64,000 bases of DNA, from positions 29,896,274 to 29,960,273 of the forward strand of contig NC_088645.1 in the NCBI RefSeq assembly GCF_964019385.1. Direction: 5' to 3'. This document shows positions 42,727 through 55,487 of the stretch, in pieces. The position numbers were made by a program, and so were the translations under genes. The first letter of the stretch is position 1. Every line of letters starts with the position of its first letter. The DNA comes from Sycon ciliatum. Lineage: Eukaryota; Porifera; Calcarea; Leucosolenida; Sycettidae. The notes below the pieces were generated by a model. That model had not been told where the DNA came from and searched no databases. It saw only the letters and a list, made by a program, of their open reading frames with translations.

Positions 42727-42907
42727 TGTAACAGTCCAACTAACTTCAGTAGTCATTCTTGGAATAAGCAATGATCCTTGCCATAATGCATTCTTATATA
42801 CATGAACAAGCAATGATGGACATAACACCTAACAGCAGCAGCGTGATAATAGCAGGTGATAAGTGTATCCTATTCCTAGTGTTAGTAGTAACAGTGAATC
42901 TGTTACA
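42727..42907 (-). repeat. Gypsy 3' LTR, 181 bp, U1 copy
   Basis: Bounded by TGTAACAG and CTGTTACA, giving TG...CA ends within an 8-bp inverted repeat. On the element's strand a purine tract lies just before it. Only this LTR is present; the 5' LTR was lost at the tandem breakpoint. Confidence 0.8.
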
Positions 42908-42925
42908 CCATTCCCCCCTCTCAAC
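42908..42925 (-). promoter_or_regulatory. Polypurine tract of the Gypsy element
   Basis: The minus strand reads GAGAGGGGGGAATGG immediately before the LTR TG. In LTR retrotransposons this site primes plus-strand DNA synthesis. Its position supports the LTR boundary. Same at 52833-52850. Confidence 0.8.
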
Positions 42926-43161
42926 TGTCAGAACAGTACCAATTCGAAGGAACAGTTATGGTAACTAATGATCATGCATGGATATGTGGAATGCATGGTA
43001 GCCGAAAACGACACTGATGAACTCAAGATCCAGTGCATGTCCTCTGCAAATAACGCCTGGCTGGCAGGGAAGCACTATCCTTAATCATGCAAAATGCTAC
43101 ATTTCTATTGCAACACGTAGAAACTAGCAATACAACTGTGGCTGCCAATTAAATAGCAATT
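42926..43161. other. Gypsy sequence between the polypurine tract and pol
   Basis: About 236 bases with no frame of note; an untranslated spacer of the Gypsy element. Same at 52851-53086. Confidence 0.6.
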
Positions 43162-45562
43162 TTATGAAAAACGGTCCAGGTAGGTTTTCAGCGGAATAAT
43201 AGCGTTTCCTGCCTCATCACTCAAGTATTCCTCCGGCTTCCAGGTGGCATCTCGGTAGCCCTTCCATTTCACTAGGTACTGCGTGCGCCGTCCTCTCTTC
43301 TTGTGCGACAACACCTTTTCGACAATGTACCGCGTATGGCCATCCGCATCGGTTAGGGGTGGAGGTGCCGGCTGAGTACGGCCCGGTATCTCATTGCCAT
43401 GGTACAGCTTGAGGGCAGCAATATTGAACACTGGATGGGCCCGAATGATTCTTGGAAGAGCTAATCTGTACGCATTCGGGGCCACTTTCTTCTGCACCTT
43501 GACCGGCCCATACCACTTGAGCCTTAATTTGTGTGAAGGTCTGTCTCGTTCCTCGGGCGTCAGCAGGAAGTCCCTGAAGACCAACACCTCATCCCCCTCC
43601 TTCAGGGCGTCCTCCACCCGTCCTCGATCCGCATACAATGATTGCCGGGCCTGCGCCGCCACGATGGCATCCTGTGCCTCACGTAGTGCCTCTACGCGGC
43701 CATCCAGCCATGACAGCGGACCATTCGTGTCCATGCCAGCTCCAGCTTTCTGCTTCGTCAATAAGCTCGAGGGAGTAACTGGATGGCATCCATGGTTGAG
43801 GAAAAATGGCGTGTTACCTGTTGACGCTTGATCGGCATTGTTGATCGCAAACTCACATAGCGATAGGAGTTCATCCCAATTGTTTTGCCTATGGTTGACG
43901 AAAGCTCTTAGCGTATCCTCAATGACACGGTTCACACGCTCAGTCATGCCATCGGTCTGCGGGTGGTTGGCCGTGCTCATTTTTAGCTCCACGCCAAGAA
44001 TACTGAAAACCTCCTTGGCTTGAAGAACGCCGACGTGAATCGCGGATCTCGATCACAAACTATCGTTTTGCTCAAGCCATGGGCTGCAAACACATGATCC
44101 ACGTACAATCGGGCTGCCTCCTTAGAGTCAACATGAACAGTCGTCGGGATCAGGTGCACATACTTCGTCAGACGGTCCACAAAGGTTAGAATGGCGCTAT
44201 GTCCTCGGCAGGTCAGCGGCAGTGCCGTGATGAAATCCATGCTGATGTCTGTCCAGGGCTGTTCGGGGACTGGAAGGGACTGCAACAGTCCTGCCTTGGT
44301 CTGGCTACCCTTTACGCGTTGGCACCGGTCGCAAGATTTAACGAAGTCCTTCACAGTACTTCTCATGCCTGGCCAATAGAAGTATCTGCTCAGCTTCAGG
44401 TAGGTCCTGTCTCTCCCCGGATGGCCGGCCGTCAGGCAATCATGATTCTGTTTGAGCAGTTGCAGCCGTACCGGACCGCGAGGAATGCAGAGGCGAGCAT
44501 CGCCCGATGTTACTAGGTACAGCCGCCGGTCCACACTGTTCCAGACGTATCGCTCATGCATGGCGTCTTCGCTGCAAGCCATCAAGCGCTTGATTACTGG
44601 CGAAAGCTCTGGGTCACTATCATACCCTGCTGAGATCTGATTCGCAATTCCTTGATTCACATCCAGAGAGAACTCGATTCCATTCAGTTCCAAGTCTGGT
44701 CGACGTGACAACGGGTCTGCTATGTTACACTTCCCTGGCTTGTGATGTACCGTGTAGTCATAGTCGGCCAGGAATTCAATCCATCGAGCCTCTCTCTTGG
44801 TTAAGTTTGGTTTGGTCCTGAGGTAGACAACTCCCATGTTGTCGGTGTAGAGATGAAAGTGGCGAAATAGGTAGACTCGCCAGCACTGCAGGGCGTACAC
44901 TACAGCCAAAGTTTCTCGCTCGGCGGCCGTGTAATTCCGTTCGGCAGAAGACAGCTTTCGGTTACGTAAGCCACAGGATGCCAGGACTGGTCCTCTGCTT
45001 GCTGCGTTAAGACTCCTGCCACAGCAAAGTCACTTGCGTCAGTCTCAACGCGGAAATCCTGACTGACGTTTGCTAGTCGCAACACTGGTGCATCCAGCAG
45101 AGCAGACTTCAATCGCTCAAATGCCTCCTGTCGAGTCTGATTCCACTCGAAGCGCACATGTTTCCCGGTCAGTTCCTCCAGGGGTTTGGAGATGGCCGAG
45201 AAATGGTTAATGAACCTTCAAAAGTAATTAGCGAATCCCAGAAACTGTCTTACGTGCGTGACCGTCGTCGGGACAGGCCAGTTATGCACGGCCTTGATCT
45301 TCTCTGGATCTGGAGAAATGCATTGGCCGTCTATCCGGTGCCCAAGAAACAGAACGTCTGTCCGGCCGAATTCACATTTGGACGGTTTGCAATATAGCTC
45401 ATTCCTCCTGAGGGCGTTTAAGATGGTTCTGACATGATCGAGGTGCTCCTCCCATGATTTGCTGAATATGAGGATATCGTCTAGAAACACCACAACGAAT
45501 TTACGCAGGTATGGCTGGAGGACACTGTTCATCAAGGTTTGGAATGTTGCCGGGGCATTTAC
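43162..45562 (-). pseudogene. Chromodomain Ty3/Gypsy pol, 3' two-thirds, U1 copy
   Basis: In order on the minus strand: the end of RT (LVNAPATFQTLMN, FLDDILIFSKSW, RQFLGFANYF); RNase H (VETDASDFAVAGVL, LYTDNMGVVYL, HKPGKCNIADPLSRR); integrase zinc finger (HDCLTAGHPGRD... CDRCQRVKG) and catalytic core (TDISMDFI, VCDRDPRF, NHPQTDGMTERVNR); and a C-terminal chromodomain (YLVKWKGYRDATWKPEEYL). Such a chromodomain typically directs integration to particular chromatin. One stop after FANYF (near 45218) and frameshifts near 44963 and 44000 kill it. It is cut at 45562, where MITE sequence is fused. Gag, protease and most of RT are missing. Confidence 0.9.
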
Positions 45563-48500
45563 CAAAAGAACACCAAACTTGAACATGGGCTTGGTTACAA
45601 GACCGGTGGGGGGGGGGGGGCACTATTCAAGAAAGGGCTTGATTTTTCTCTGGCTCTTGGAGATTAAGGCACTTTTCGAAAGAGGTCTCTTATCACGCGA
45701 GTACGGTAGTTGTGTCGTAAGAGGGGATTCGTTCCATTGGACATCAGCGATCGACTTCGTAAGCCTCCCATTGGCTCCAGCTACTACCCAGATTCTGTCA
45801 CGTTGCGCTCCGTCGAATGTAATCGAGGTATATTCAGAATAACAAGAACTCACCTGAACAACGATGGCAACTCGTCGGTTACAGACGCCGGTATACGAAC
45901 AACTGGGAGAAGAGTAGAATTACTGAAATCAACTTGACTGAATAACTTTGGCCCGCACTTGAAACTGGTAGGCTTACACTCGCTTGCCAATCGTTTAGAA
46001 AACAGCACTCGTCCGACCAAAACAATGTCTTCACTTCCTTCCGAAACACCTTTTCACCTCCAAACGACCAAAGCATTACATTGTATTCTGTTTCTGCTGG
46101 CATCTTCTCAATATCCAACCGTTTATAACGGCAGTCTTGCGCGAAGGCAACCGACTCCTTTCACCGACACTGCCGAAGCTGCGTTTTCAAAATTTGAAAA
46201 ATCCATGGAAACGGCTATGATGTGACCTTGGCTTGACCCTAGCCCTCGGCCTCGGCCTCACAGGCTCTGATATGCGCATGATTAGGCAGTCTCCAAATGT
46301 CTGACCCGGCACGTGCTCATCACTCAGGTACTGGCAAATAGCAATCTCTATTTTCGCGGACACAAGCAGCTCATTGTGCTCGAATGACGACATTTTCGGT
46401 AAGCGGCGGAGGTTGACCTTCCGACCTTCGAACCTCAACTTCTGTTAAAGCCTTAAAGGGGAACTGTCATCAACACAATTATTTCCCTTATACTTATAGG
46501 TAGGTAGGTGTATTTTTACTTGAATTCGCCGAACCAAACGTGCGGTATCGCCCAGATACGTGGACGCGAATGGAAACAATAAACTAGTGTAGAAAATAGC
46601 CTAATACTACTTTTATGATAGAGCAAAGCAAAGAACGCCCAGTCAATGAATAAAGTTATAAACAAAAATCAGGGGAGGCGTCAGATAGCACACGACGTAC
46701 GACTGGTACTGTGGAGTACCGCAAACGTTCAAGGGTACACGTAGAGTTCAGTAGTCGGTGCTATCAAGACAAAAGGCGAGGCAGGCATGCTTGAACTCGT
46801 GGTGCTGGGTAATCAGTGGTAATACCACACACGTCGGATGGCACGTTGTTCTATAAAAATGGACCCGCGAGCGGTTGGGCGGTCATGGCCGGCTTTGGAT
46901 AGGGACTTTAGGGAGGTCAGTGAACGCAAGGCGCAGGCCTACACTCTGCGCATGCATTACGTCATCGATTTTTTGAATGTGATCGCGGTGGCGCCGACAG
47001 AGAAAACATGGCCGCGGTCTGTTTGCACCGCTGGGAGTCGTAAAATTACTGTTCTTCTGTCCCGGATCCCCGCGACCATTCAAATCATACGCGACACGGA
47101 GGACTCACGTACTCACCACGTTCTCATTTGCAGAAGCCTTGCTTGGTAGTTTAACATGTTTTTCGATTTAGACAGCATACTACAAGGCGAGGACGCATAG
47201 TGCTCCTGACTACAACCATAACCCGGTTGGCAGAGTCCCGGTCTTGCGACCATTTGAACCGTATTTGGAAACCCAGGTTCGGACCCTCGTTACTCCAGGG
47301 GTTGTTAGGATTTAGAAAATTTCTTTTTTTGTGTTGTAGAAGTCGTCGTGTTGCCGCCGCAGTATTGTTAACGTTGTCGCGTTGCTGCCGCTGCAGGGAT
47401 CACGTCTGGAATGTGATGTTGTTATTTTCTTGTCTTCCTCTGTAATTTGTAAGTTATCTTTCTTTTTTCTTTTGTTTTTTTTGTTCTTTTTTTGTCTTTT
47501 CCAACTTCTGCCCATGGCATCCTTCTCTCAGCTCGTCAGCTGTAACAGTCATCGTGATCACCATGACGACTGTTGTGAGAAGGTGCTCGCTGCCGACGAG
47601 GTTAGTGATGTTCCGACGAGGCCATGGGTAGGCCTACACCACGTCGGAACACCCCGTCTGCACGTTGGTGTGGATGGACGTTGATGTTGTTGTAGTAGTT
47701 GTTGTTGTTGTTGTTGTCGTTTTTCTTAGTGTTGTTCTCGTTGTTGATTCCACATATAAAACAGAGTCATATTTCGTTAATCAGCTTCAGGGTACATTTT
47801 CTTCAGTTGTGAACGATTTGTGGAATGTTGCAATTGGTAACATGGGACATAAGTTCAGTGCAGCGCCCAGGATGTTTTTCAGGCGAGGTACGCCGGTTTT
47901 AGGGGTCAAATGTCGGAGTCAGCATTGCTTACCTCGGCTGTTGCGCTGGACCGTCTTGGGTTCACTCGTAGTTAATTAATTGTGCCTCACCAGGGGGTGG
48001 GCTCTCCGGTATTAATCCTTTGTTGAAACGAGAAATTGTTTACTATTATTATTGATGAATGGGTTAGTGTTGTATCACGTTCCTCGTGGCGTGGGCTGAG
48101 TCTACTGTCAGGTGAACGGAGCTATAAAACACACAGACAGCGGTTATTGGTGTATCGAAGGAGGAAAGAAGTCTCATTGGTGGGTCTCTAAAAGAGACGC
48201 GTGTTGACTTTGGACTTATCGTGAGATCTCTCCAGGTTGTCCGAGGAGCTGGTAAGATGGTCGTCGACGTGGAAGGTGAACGTAGGCTGAGGAAGATATG
48301 TGGAGTGTAGCCGGACACGACGTGAAGTTTTCTTGTTGTCGTCGCGAGTTGTGCTCTGGAGACGTCGATCTTGCGTGGTGTCGTAGGTCGCGCGCGGGGA
48401 TCGCGCGTAGATCTGCGTGCGGTGATGATGGCGCGCGTGGTACTCCGGAGTGTTTGTCGTCCTCGTCGTTTCGACAAATGCGAGTCGTACTTGCGGACTT

Positions 48501-49100
48501 GCTTCTTTCGCCATTGTGCGTTGCATCCCCGCCGTTGGGGTCAGTATTTGACCGGGGCGTTGTCCATACCGCTTGTTTTGGATATGGTGCGCGGTGAGGT
48601 GAGTGTGCGGTCTCCGTTGAGCTGGGTTTGCGGTGCCCAGGTCACGAGTACGAGTCCGTAGACTCTATCGCCTAAACCGTGTGTGGGTTAATTATTTTTT
48701 GTGGAGATCGAAAAAATAATCTCTCATCCGATTGGGACTCTGCCAACCGGGTTATGGTTGTAGCCAGGAGCACTATGCGTCCTCGCCTGGTAACATGCTG
48801 TCAAAATCGAATCACCACGTTCTCCCCCGTCGATTTCTCTGAAAGTTTGCACATCATGAAACAGCGCGTCACGTAAGTGATAGCATTGACGACAGCTCAT
48901 TGCCTGTGTCGCGTGTGCTGCAGCTTCTCGACTCGTTCAGAGAGGAATTTCGGGGGGTTATGAGAATTGCACTTGCAGATCTCCTAGCTCCTCTCGAAAA
49001 CCGCATGACGAAGCTAGAGTCGTAGAGAGACAGATATTGCAACTGCAAAAACAGAGTGAGAAGCTGCAGACTGATGTCAACAAATGCAAGGCTGCAGGTG

Positions 49101-49826
49101 ACGAGAGAGCTTGGAAGCTCAGGGCCCTACGCTATGCTTTTTTGCCTTGATGACTTAGACAAAAAAAGCAAAGGGATGTTATAAATTCTTATAAATTTCT
49201 ACTTTTTGTTTTTAGACATAACCTGGGATTCGAACCCGCACTATCGCCCTGCATGCATCCCCCGATTCACTTCGCATACATACTAATTCTTCCAAGTTGC
49301 TTCACGTTATGATCTTGTATTTGAAAGCCCGATTTGAATATGCATTGTGGCCAGCCGTCTTTGATTGTACGGTATGGTACGAGACAGTTACGGGACAGGT
49401 ACGCGACAGGTACGGTAGAGGGTAGTGCGACACCATCTACCGCCTTGATGACGGCAAAAAAAGAATAGAGATGTTATAAATTTTTCAATTCTCCTATTTT
49501 TTAAGGCATTACCTGGGATTCGAACCCGCACTATCGCCCTACATGCATTCCCCAATACACTCCGCATTCTTACTCATTCTTCCAAGTTGCTTCACGTGAT
49601 GATCTTGCGTTTGAAAGCCCTATTTGAATAGTGCTGCCAGCTGTATGTGGCCAGCTGTGTTTGATGGTACGGTACGGTACGGGACAGATACGGGTAGCGC
49701 CAGGCGTGACACAAACACACAAACACACAAACACACAAACACACAAACACCAAATTAAAGCTGTGGGGACCCTGGCTAGCGCCAGACGTTACTGAAGTAA
49801 CGTCTTCTCCATACCTACGGGAATAA
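49101..49826 (-). repeat. Repeat family A, uninterrupted full copy in U2
   Basis: The best full-length reference for the family, about 725 bp: 3' end AGAGAGCTTGGAAGCTCAGG, two direct B-box modules, CACAAACA microsatellite, hairpin AGACGTTACT, 5' end near CCTACGGGAATA. No coding capacity. Confidence 0.85.
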
Positions 49827-50462
49827 AGCAAATTCTGATGTCGACAATGGCGGGAAATCCGCCATTGTTGTCGACCTTCGGCACCAGGTTGACGGCCTCT
49901 CTGCCAAACTCAGTGACGTGGTAGATAATTTGCCAAATAAGGTTGACCTCGCTACATTGGTTCAGGAAACGACCTCTTCGCGCACTCAGCAAGTTCATGT
50001 CATGGGTGACGTCATGGCAGAGGAGGTGGCGAAGCGGGACCGCAGCAACAACGCGGTTCTCCGATGCCTAGTGGAGGCTGACGGAGAACAACTCCAGTCC
50101 ATTGTACGGGGTCTCGTTCCAGGTCTCGATGCTGGTGATGTCCTCAGCGCAGAGCGCATTACACCAAAGAAGCGGGGTGAGGCAACTGGGAACGCCCCTG
50201 CTGGCCCAAGACTGGTAAAAGTCAAGCTCACAGAGAAGGGAAAGCGAGTGTTAATGAATGGAAACGTGCTGCTAAATATGGCGCACGTGATGTTTTTGTC
50301 AACCACGATCTGACACCACAAGAGCAGGCCTGACGTCGTGAGTTGATTCCAAAGTGTAAGGCCCTCCGAGAGAAGAATTTCCCCTGCACCCTACCTCGGG
50401 ACGTGATCCTGAGTAAAGGCCGTCCTATGAGCACGGATGAAATTGCTCGCATTCTGCAATAG
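49827..50462 (+). pseudogene. LINE ORF1 remnant, U2 copy
   Basis: Same truncation, frameshift and TGA as the U1 copy. It carries six extra bases coding Val-Gln (LATLVQETTSS) that U1 lacks, and a Gly where U1 has Arg (VMGDVMAEE). The shared lesions show it was already dead when the unit duplicated. Confidence 0.65.
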
Positions 50463-52651
50463 GATGCACGTGGGAACCCTTCTGTTGATGTCACATGTCC
50501 TAGTCCTATACAAGATTCCGAATTGAACATTGCTCATATCAACATTTCTAGTATACGAAACAAAGTGCATGATGTTCACAAAATATTACATGACCATAAC
50601 ATACACGTTCTATCCGTCAATGAGACATGGCTAGATGACTCCATCACTGACGCAGCCATCCACATTCCACAGTACTCCGTCTTTCGCAATGACCGTAATC
50701 GGCATGGCGGTGGTGTTGCACTCTACATCCAAAGTCACTTGGACGCAAGATTAATTCAACTCCCATCTTCAATTACCACGGCATCAGTACGTCCTGAGGT
50801 GCTCTTCGCTGAAATCAATGTGCCACATGCAAAACGAGACCAACTGATCACTGTTGGTACCGCTTACAGACCACCAGGACAGCCTGTCGCATTTTGGGAG
50901 ACCTTCTCCTCCGCTGTAGACCACGTCATAGCGCGGAATGACAAGACCATCATTCTAGGAGATTTTAAGGTTGATGTCCTAAAGAAGACATCACCACAAT
51001 ACGGACACCTACGTCAACACTGCCAAGAATTTTGTCTGCGGAATGTCGTGACCCAACCGACCAGGCTGCCCTCGGGTACCTGTCTCGATATAGCGCTATG
51101 CTCTGACGACCTCAAAACTTCCGCATGTCATGCCATAGCTCTGCACGGCATTACTGACCATCAGCTGGTCTTAGTAAAGACTGTCTTGCCTATGACTAAA
51201 CCTACGAGAGTTGTGCGGCAGTTACGGAAGCCGCCATTGTGGAAACTGCCTGCAGACGAATGCACCGATTCCATGCTTGATGCACTCACTGATTCCGCCT
51301 TCCGCAGAGTACCCCCAGATGGCTCACCAGACGTTAACACAATGGCAACTAGCTTCTCTATTCTATGCAAAAGAGTTCTGAACGAAAAGTCGCCTGTGAA
51401 ACAAATATTGCCATCAGTGCTAGGGCTAAGCCTAAACCACAGCCTTGGGTAAGCGATCAACTCCGAAGGTTGTTAGAAAGGCGCAAGCACCTCCACGCGA
51501 AGGTTTTGAAACATCCCGGAAATGAATCTGTGAAACAACAGTACAGGGCAACAAGGAGGGAAGGCACACTGTTAAATAGAAAGCTGAGACGAGAGTATTA
51601 CAACAGGGAGTTTCGAGATGCGAAGAATAAGCCAAGGCAACAGTGGGCGCTTCTAAACTCGCTCACAGGGCGCAACTTTGTCCGTGAACAACCAAAAGCT
51701 ACGTTAGGCGATCTGAGTGCCATATTTGCGTCCATTGTCACTGATCCTAATCCTTGCCCACCCTTGAGCAACCTAATACCTGACATCTCGACAACAGCTG
51801 ACGCAGACGGCCCTTCTTTTAAAGAATTTCGTGCCGTTTCAGCTCTGGAGATAAGCGACCTGTTGAAGCATTTGAACTGTGCCAAGGCAGCTGGATCGGA
51901 TGACATTCCTCCTCTGCTCCTACGCCTCTGTGAGCCTTCCGCTGCAGGTCCCATAGCGCAGATCATTAACGAGTCCTTGAGTACTGGAATGGTGCCAGAC
52001 GTCTACAAATTGGCTACAGTGTGTCCTGTCCACAAGTCAGGGGACAAATCTGAAGCGTCGAAATATGGCCCCGTTTCACTTTTGCCGATTGTTTCTAAGA
52101 TCCTTGAGAAGGTAGTACATCGGCAAATGATTAGGTTCCTTCAAGATCACGCTGAGCTTCGTATTCTCCCAGACGAGCAATTCGCCTACCGCAGAGGGCA
52201 CTCCTGTGAGGATGCGTTAACTCTCGCAGTAAACCGCTGGATGATGAGTGTGGACAAGGGCGAGTATCGCGGGGTTATACTCGTGGACATGAGCAAGGCC
52301 TTCGATCGGGTACGCCATGAACTACTTCTTAACGAGCTTAAAGCTATTGGCACAAGCGGAGTAGCACTACAGTGGTTCTCCAGCTATCTCCAGGGTCGAC
52401 GACAACAGGTGAAAATTGGAAATAACAGAGGAGACGAGACACATTGTACACGAGGCGTTCCGCAAGGGTCGGTGCTAGGGCCTCTGTTATTCTCTTTGTA
52501 CGTGCGACATGTCCCTGGAGTACTTCGCCACGCAGAGTCCCAACAGTATGCTGACGATATCGCCTTTTAAATACACTGTCAGTCTACTGGAGAACTTCAG
52601 CACAAGTTGACAAGTGAGTTGAACACACTAAATACGTACCTTGGAAGCATT
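50463..52651 (+). pseudogene. APE-type LINE ORF2, U2 copy
   Basis: Identical layout and lesions to 40538-42726: no ATG, frameshift near 51365-51450, TAA at 52568-52570 after QYADDIAF, then truncation by the Gypsy LTR. Protein differences from U1 are single residues (for example SSIT for SSIA, NTMAT for NTMET, CEPS for CEPA). Confidence 0.85.
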
Positions 52652-52832
52652 TGTAACAGTCCAACTAACTTCAGTAGTCATTCTTGGAATAAGCAATGAT
52701 CCTTGCCATAATGCATTCTTATATACATGAACAAGCAATGATGGACATAACACCTAACAGCAGCAGCGTGATAATAGCAGGTGATAAGTGTATCCTATTC
52801 CTAGTGTTAGTAGTAACAGTGAATCTGTTACA
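52652..52832 (-). repeat. Gypsy 3' LTR, U2 copy
   Basis: Same 181-bp sequence and TGTAACAG...CTGTTACA ends as 42727-42907. This is not the missing 5' LTR of the U1 element; it is the 3' LTR of the duplicated copy. Confidence 0.8.
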
Positions 52833-53086
52833 CCATTCCCCCCTCTCAACTGTCAGAACAGTACCAATTCGAAGGAACAGTTATGGTAACTAATGATCAT
52901 GCATGGATATGTGGAATGCATGGTAGCCGAAAACGACACTGATGAACTCAAGATCCAGTGCATGTCCTCTGCAAATAACGCCTGGCTGGCAGGGAAGCAC
53001 TATCCTTAATCATGCAAAATGCTACATTTCTATTGCAACACGTAGAAACTAGCAATACAACTGTGGCTGCCAATTAAATAGCAATT

Positions 53087-55487
53087 TTATGAAAAACGGT
53101 CCAGGTAGGTTTTCAGCGGAATAATAGCGTTTCCTGCCTCATCACTCAAGTATTCCTCCGGCTTCCAGGTGGCATCTCGGTAGCCCTTCCATTTCACTAG
53201 GTACTGCGTGCGCCGTCCTCTCTTCTTGTGCGACAACACCTTTTCGACAATGTACCGCGTATGGCCATCCGCATCGGTTAGGGGTGGAGGTGCCGGCTGA
53301 GTACGGCCCGGTATCTCATTGCCATGGTACAGCTTGAGGGCAGCAATATTGAACACTGGATGGGCCCGAATGATTCTTGGAAGAGCTAATCTGTACGCAT
53401 TCGGGGCCACTTTCTTCTGCACCTTGACCGGCCCATACCACTTGAGCCTTAATTTGTGTGAAGGTCTGTCTCGTTCCTCGGGCGTCAGCAGGAAGTCCCT
53501 GAAGACCAACACCTCATCCCCCTCCTTCAGGGCGTCCTCCACCCGTCCTCGATCCGCATACAATGATTGCCGGGCCTGCGCCGCCACGATGGCATCCTGT
53601 GCCTCACGTAGTGCCTCTACGCGGCCATCCAGCCATGACAGCGGACCATTCGTGTCCATGCCAGCTCCAGCTTTCTGCTTCGTCAATAAGCTCGAGGGAG
53701 TAACTGGATGGCATCCATGGTTGAGGAAAAATGGCGTGTTACCTGTTGACGCTTGATCGGCATTGTTGATCGCAAACTCACATAGCGATAGGAGTTCATC
53801 CCAATTGTTTTGCCTATGGTTGACGAAAGCTCTTAGCGTATCCTCAATGACACGGTTCACACGCTCAGTCATGCCATCGGTCTGCGGGTGGTTGGCCGTG
53901 CTCATTTTTAGCTCCACGCCAAGAATACTGAAAACCTCCTTGGCTTGAAGAACGCCGACGTGAATCGCGGATCTCGATCACAAACTATCGTTTTGCTCAA
54001 GCCATGGGCTGCAAACACATGATCCACGTACAATCGGGCTGCCTCCTTAGAGTCAACATGAACAGTCGTCGGGATCAGGTGCACATACTTCGTCAGACGG
54101 TCCACAAAGGTTAGAATGGCGCTATGTCCTCGGCAGGTCAGCGGCAGTGCCGTGATGAAATCCATGCTGATGTCTGTCCAGGGCTGTTCGGGGACTGGAA
54201 GGGACTGCAACAGTCCTGCCTTGGTCTGGCTACCCTTTACGCGTTGGCACCGGTCGCAAGATTTAACGAAGTCCTTCACAGTACTTCTCATGCCTGGCCA
54301 ATAGAAGTATCTGCTCAGCTTCAGGTAGGTCCTGTCTCTCCCCGGATGGCCGGCCGTCAGGCAATCATGATTCTGTTTGAGCAGTTGCAGCCGTACCGGA
54401 CCGCGAGGAATGCAGAGGCGAGCATCGCCCGATGTTACTAGGTACAGCCGCCGGTCCACACTGTTCCAGACGTATCGCTCATGCATGGCGTCTTCGCTGC
54501 AAGCCATCAAGCGCTTGATTACTGGCGAAAGCTCTGGGTCACTATCATACCCTGCTGAGATCTGATTCGCAATTCCTTGATTCACATCCAGAGAGAACTC
54601 GATTCCATTCAGTTCCAAGTCTGGTCGACGTGACAACGGGTCTGCTATGTTACACTTCCCTGGCTTGTGATGTACCGTGTAGTCATAGTCGGCCAGGAAT
54701 TCAATCCATCGAGCCTCTCTCTTGGTTAAGTTTGGTTTGGTCCTGAGGTAGACAACTCCCATGTTGTCGGTGTAGAGATGAAAGTGGCGAAATAGGTAGA
54801 CTCGCCAGCACTGCAGGGCGTACACTACAGCCAAAGTTTCTCGCTCGGCGGCCGTGTAATTCCGTTCGGCAGAAGACAGCTTTCGGTTACGTAAGCCACA
54901 GGATGCCAGGACTGGTCCTCTGCTTGCTGCGTTAAGACTCCTGCCACAGCAAAGTCACTTGCGTCAGTCTCAACGCGGAAATCCTGACTGACGTTTGCTA
55001 GTCGCAACACTGGTGCATCCAGCAGAGCAGACTTCAATCGCTCAAATGCCTCCTGTCGAGTCTGATTCCACTCGAAGCGCACATGTTTCCCGGTCAGTTC
55101 CTCCAGGGGTTTGGAGATGGCCGAGAAATGGTTAATGAACCTTCAAAAGTAATTAGCGAATCCCAGAAACTGTCTTACGTGCGTGACCGTCGTCGGGACA
55201 GGCCAGTTATGCACGGCCTTGATCTTCTCTGGATCTGGAGAAATGCATTGGCCGTCTATCCGGTGCCCAAGAAACAGAACGTCTGTCCGGCCGAATTCAC
55301 ATTTGGACGGTTTGCAATATAGCTCATTCCTCCTGAGGGCGTTTAAGATGGTTCTGACATGATCGAGGTGCTCCTCCCATGATTTGCTGAATATGAGGAT
55401 ATCGTCTAGAAACACCACAACGAATTTACGCAGGTATGGCTGGAGGACACTGTTCATCAAGGTTTGGAATGTTGCCGGGGCATTTAC
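53087..55487 (-). pseudogene. Chromodomain Ty3/Gypsy pol, U2 copy
   Basis: The translated segments appear identical to the U1 copy, including the stop after FANYF, both frameshifts and the cut in RT. At 55487/55488 it is fused to the same MITE position as in the first junction. This is duplication of one dead element, not two insertions. Confidence 0.9.

Larger units (their letters stand above)
34360..45562. repeat. Tandem unit U1 (11.2 kb)
   Basis: First of three head-to-tail copies, running from inside a MITE to inside a Gypsy reverse-transcriptase gene. It differs from U2 mainly by the 1301-bp hAT-like insertion (38532-39832) and scattered single bases. Confidence 0.9.
45563..55487. repeat. 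Tandem unit U2 (9.9 kb)
   Basis: Second head-to-tail copy, offset 9925 bp from U1 past the hAT-like insertion, with only scattered substitutions. It starts at CAAAAGAACACCAAACTTG within the MITE right half. The G-run (45606-45620) differs in length among copies. Region 46268-48735 repeats the unclassified sequence of U1; nothing further is seen in it. Confidence 0.9.

Noticed and set aside
45563..45590. Variant Gypsy RT motif with MFKFGVL before LVNAPATFQ
   Set aside because: Those residues come from MITE sequence (also at 34360 and 29947) fused at the tandem breakpoint.
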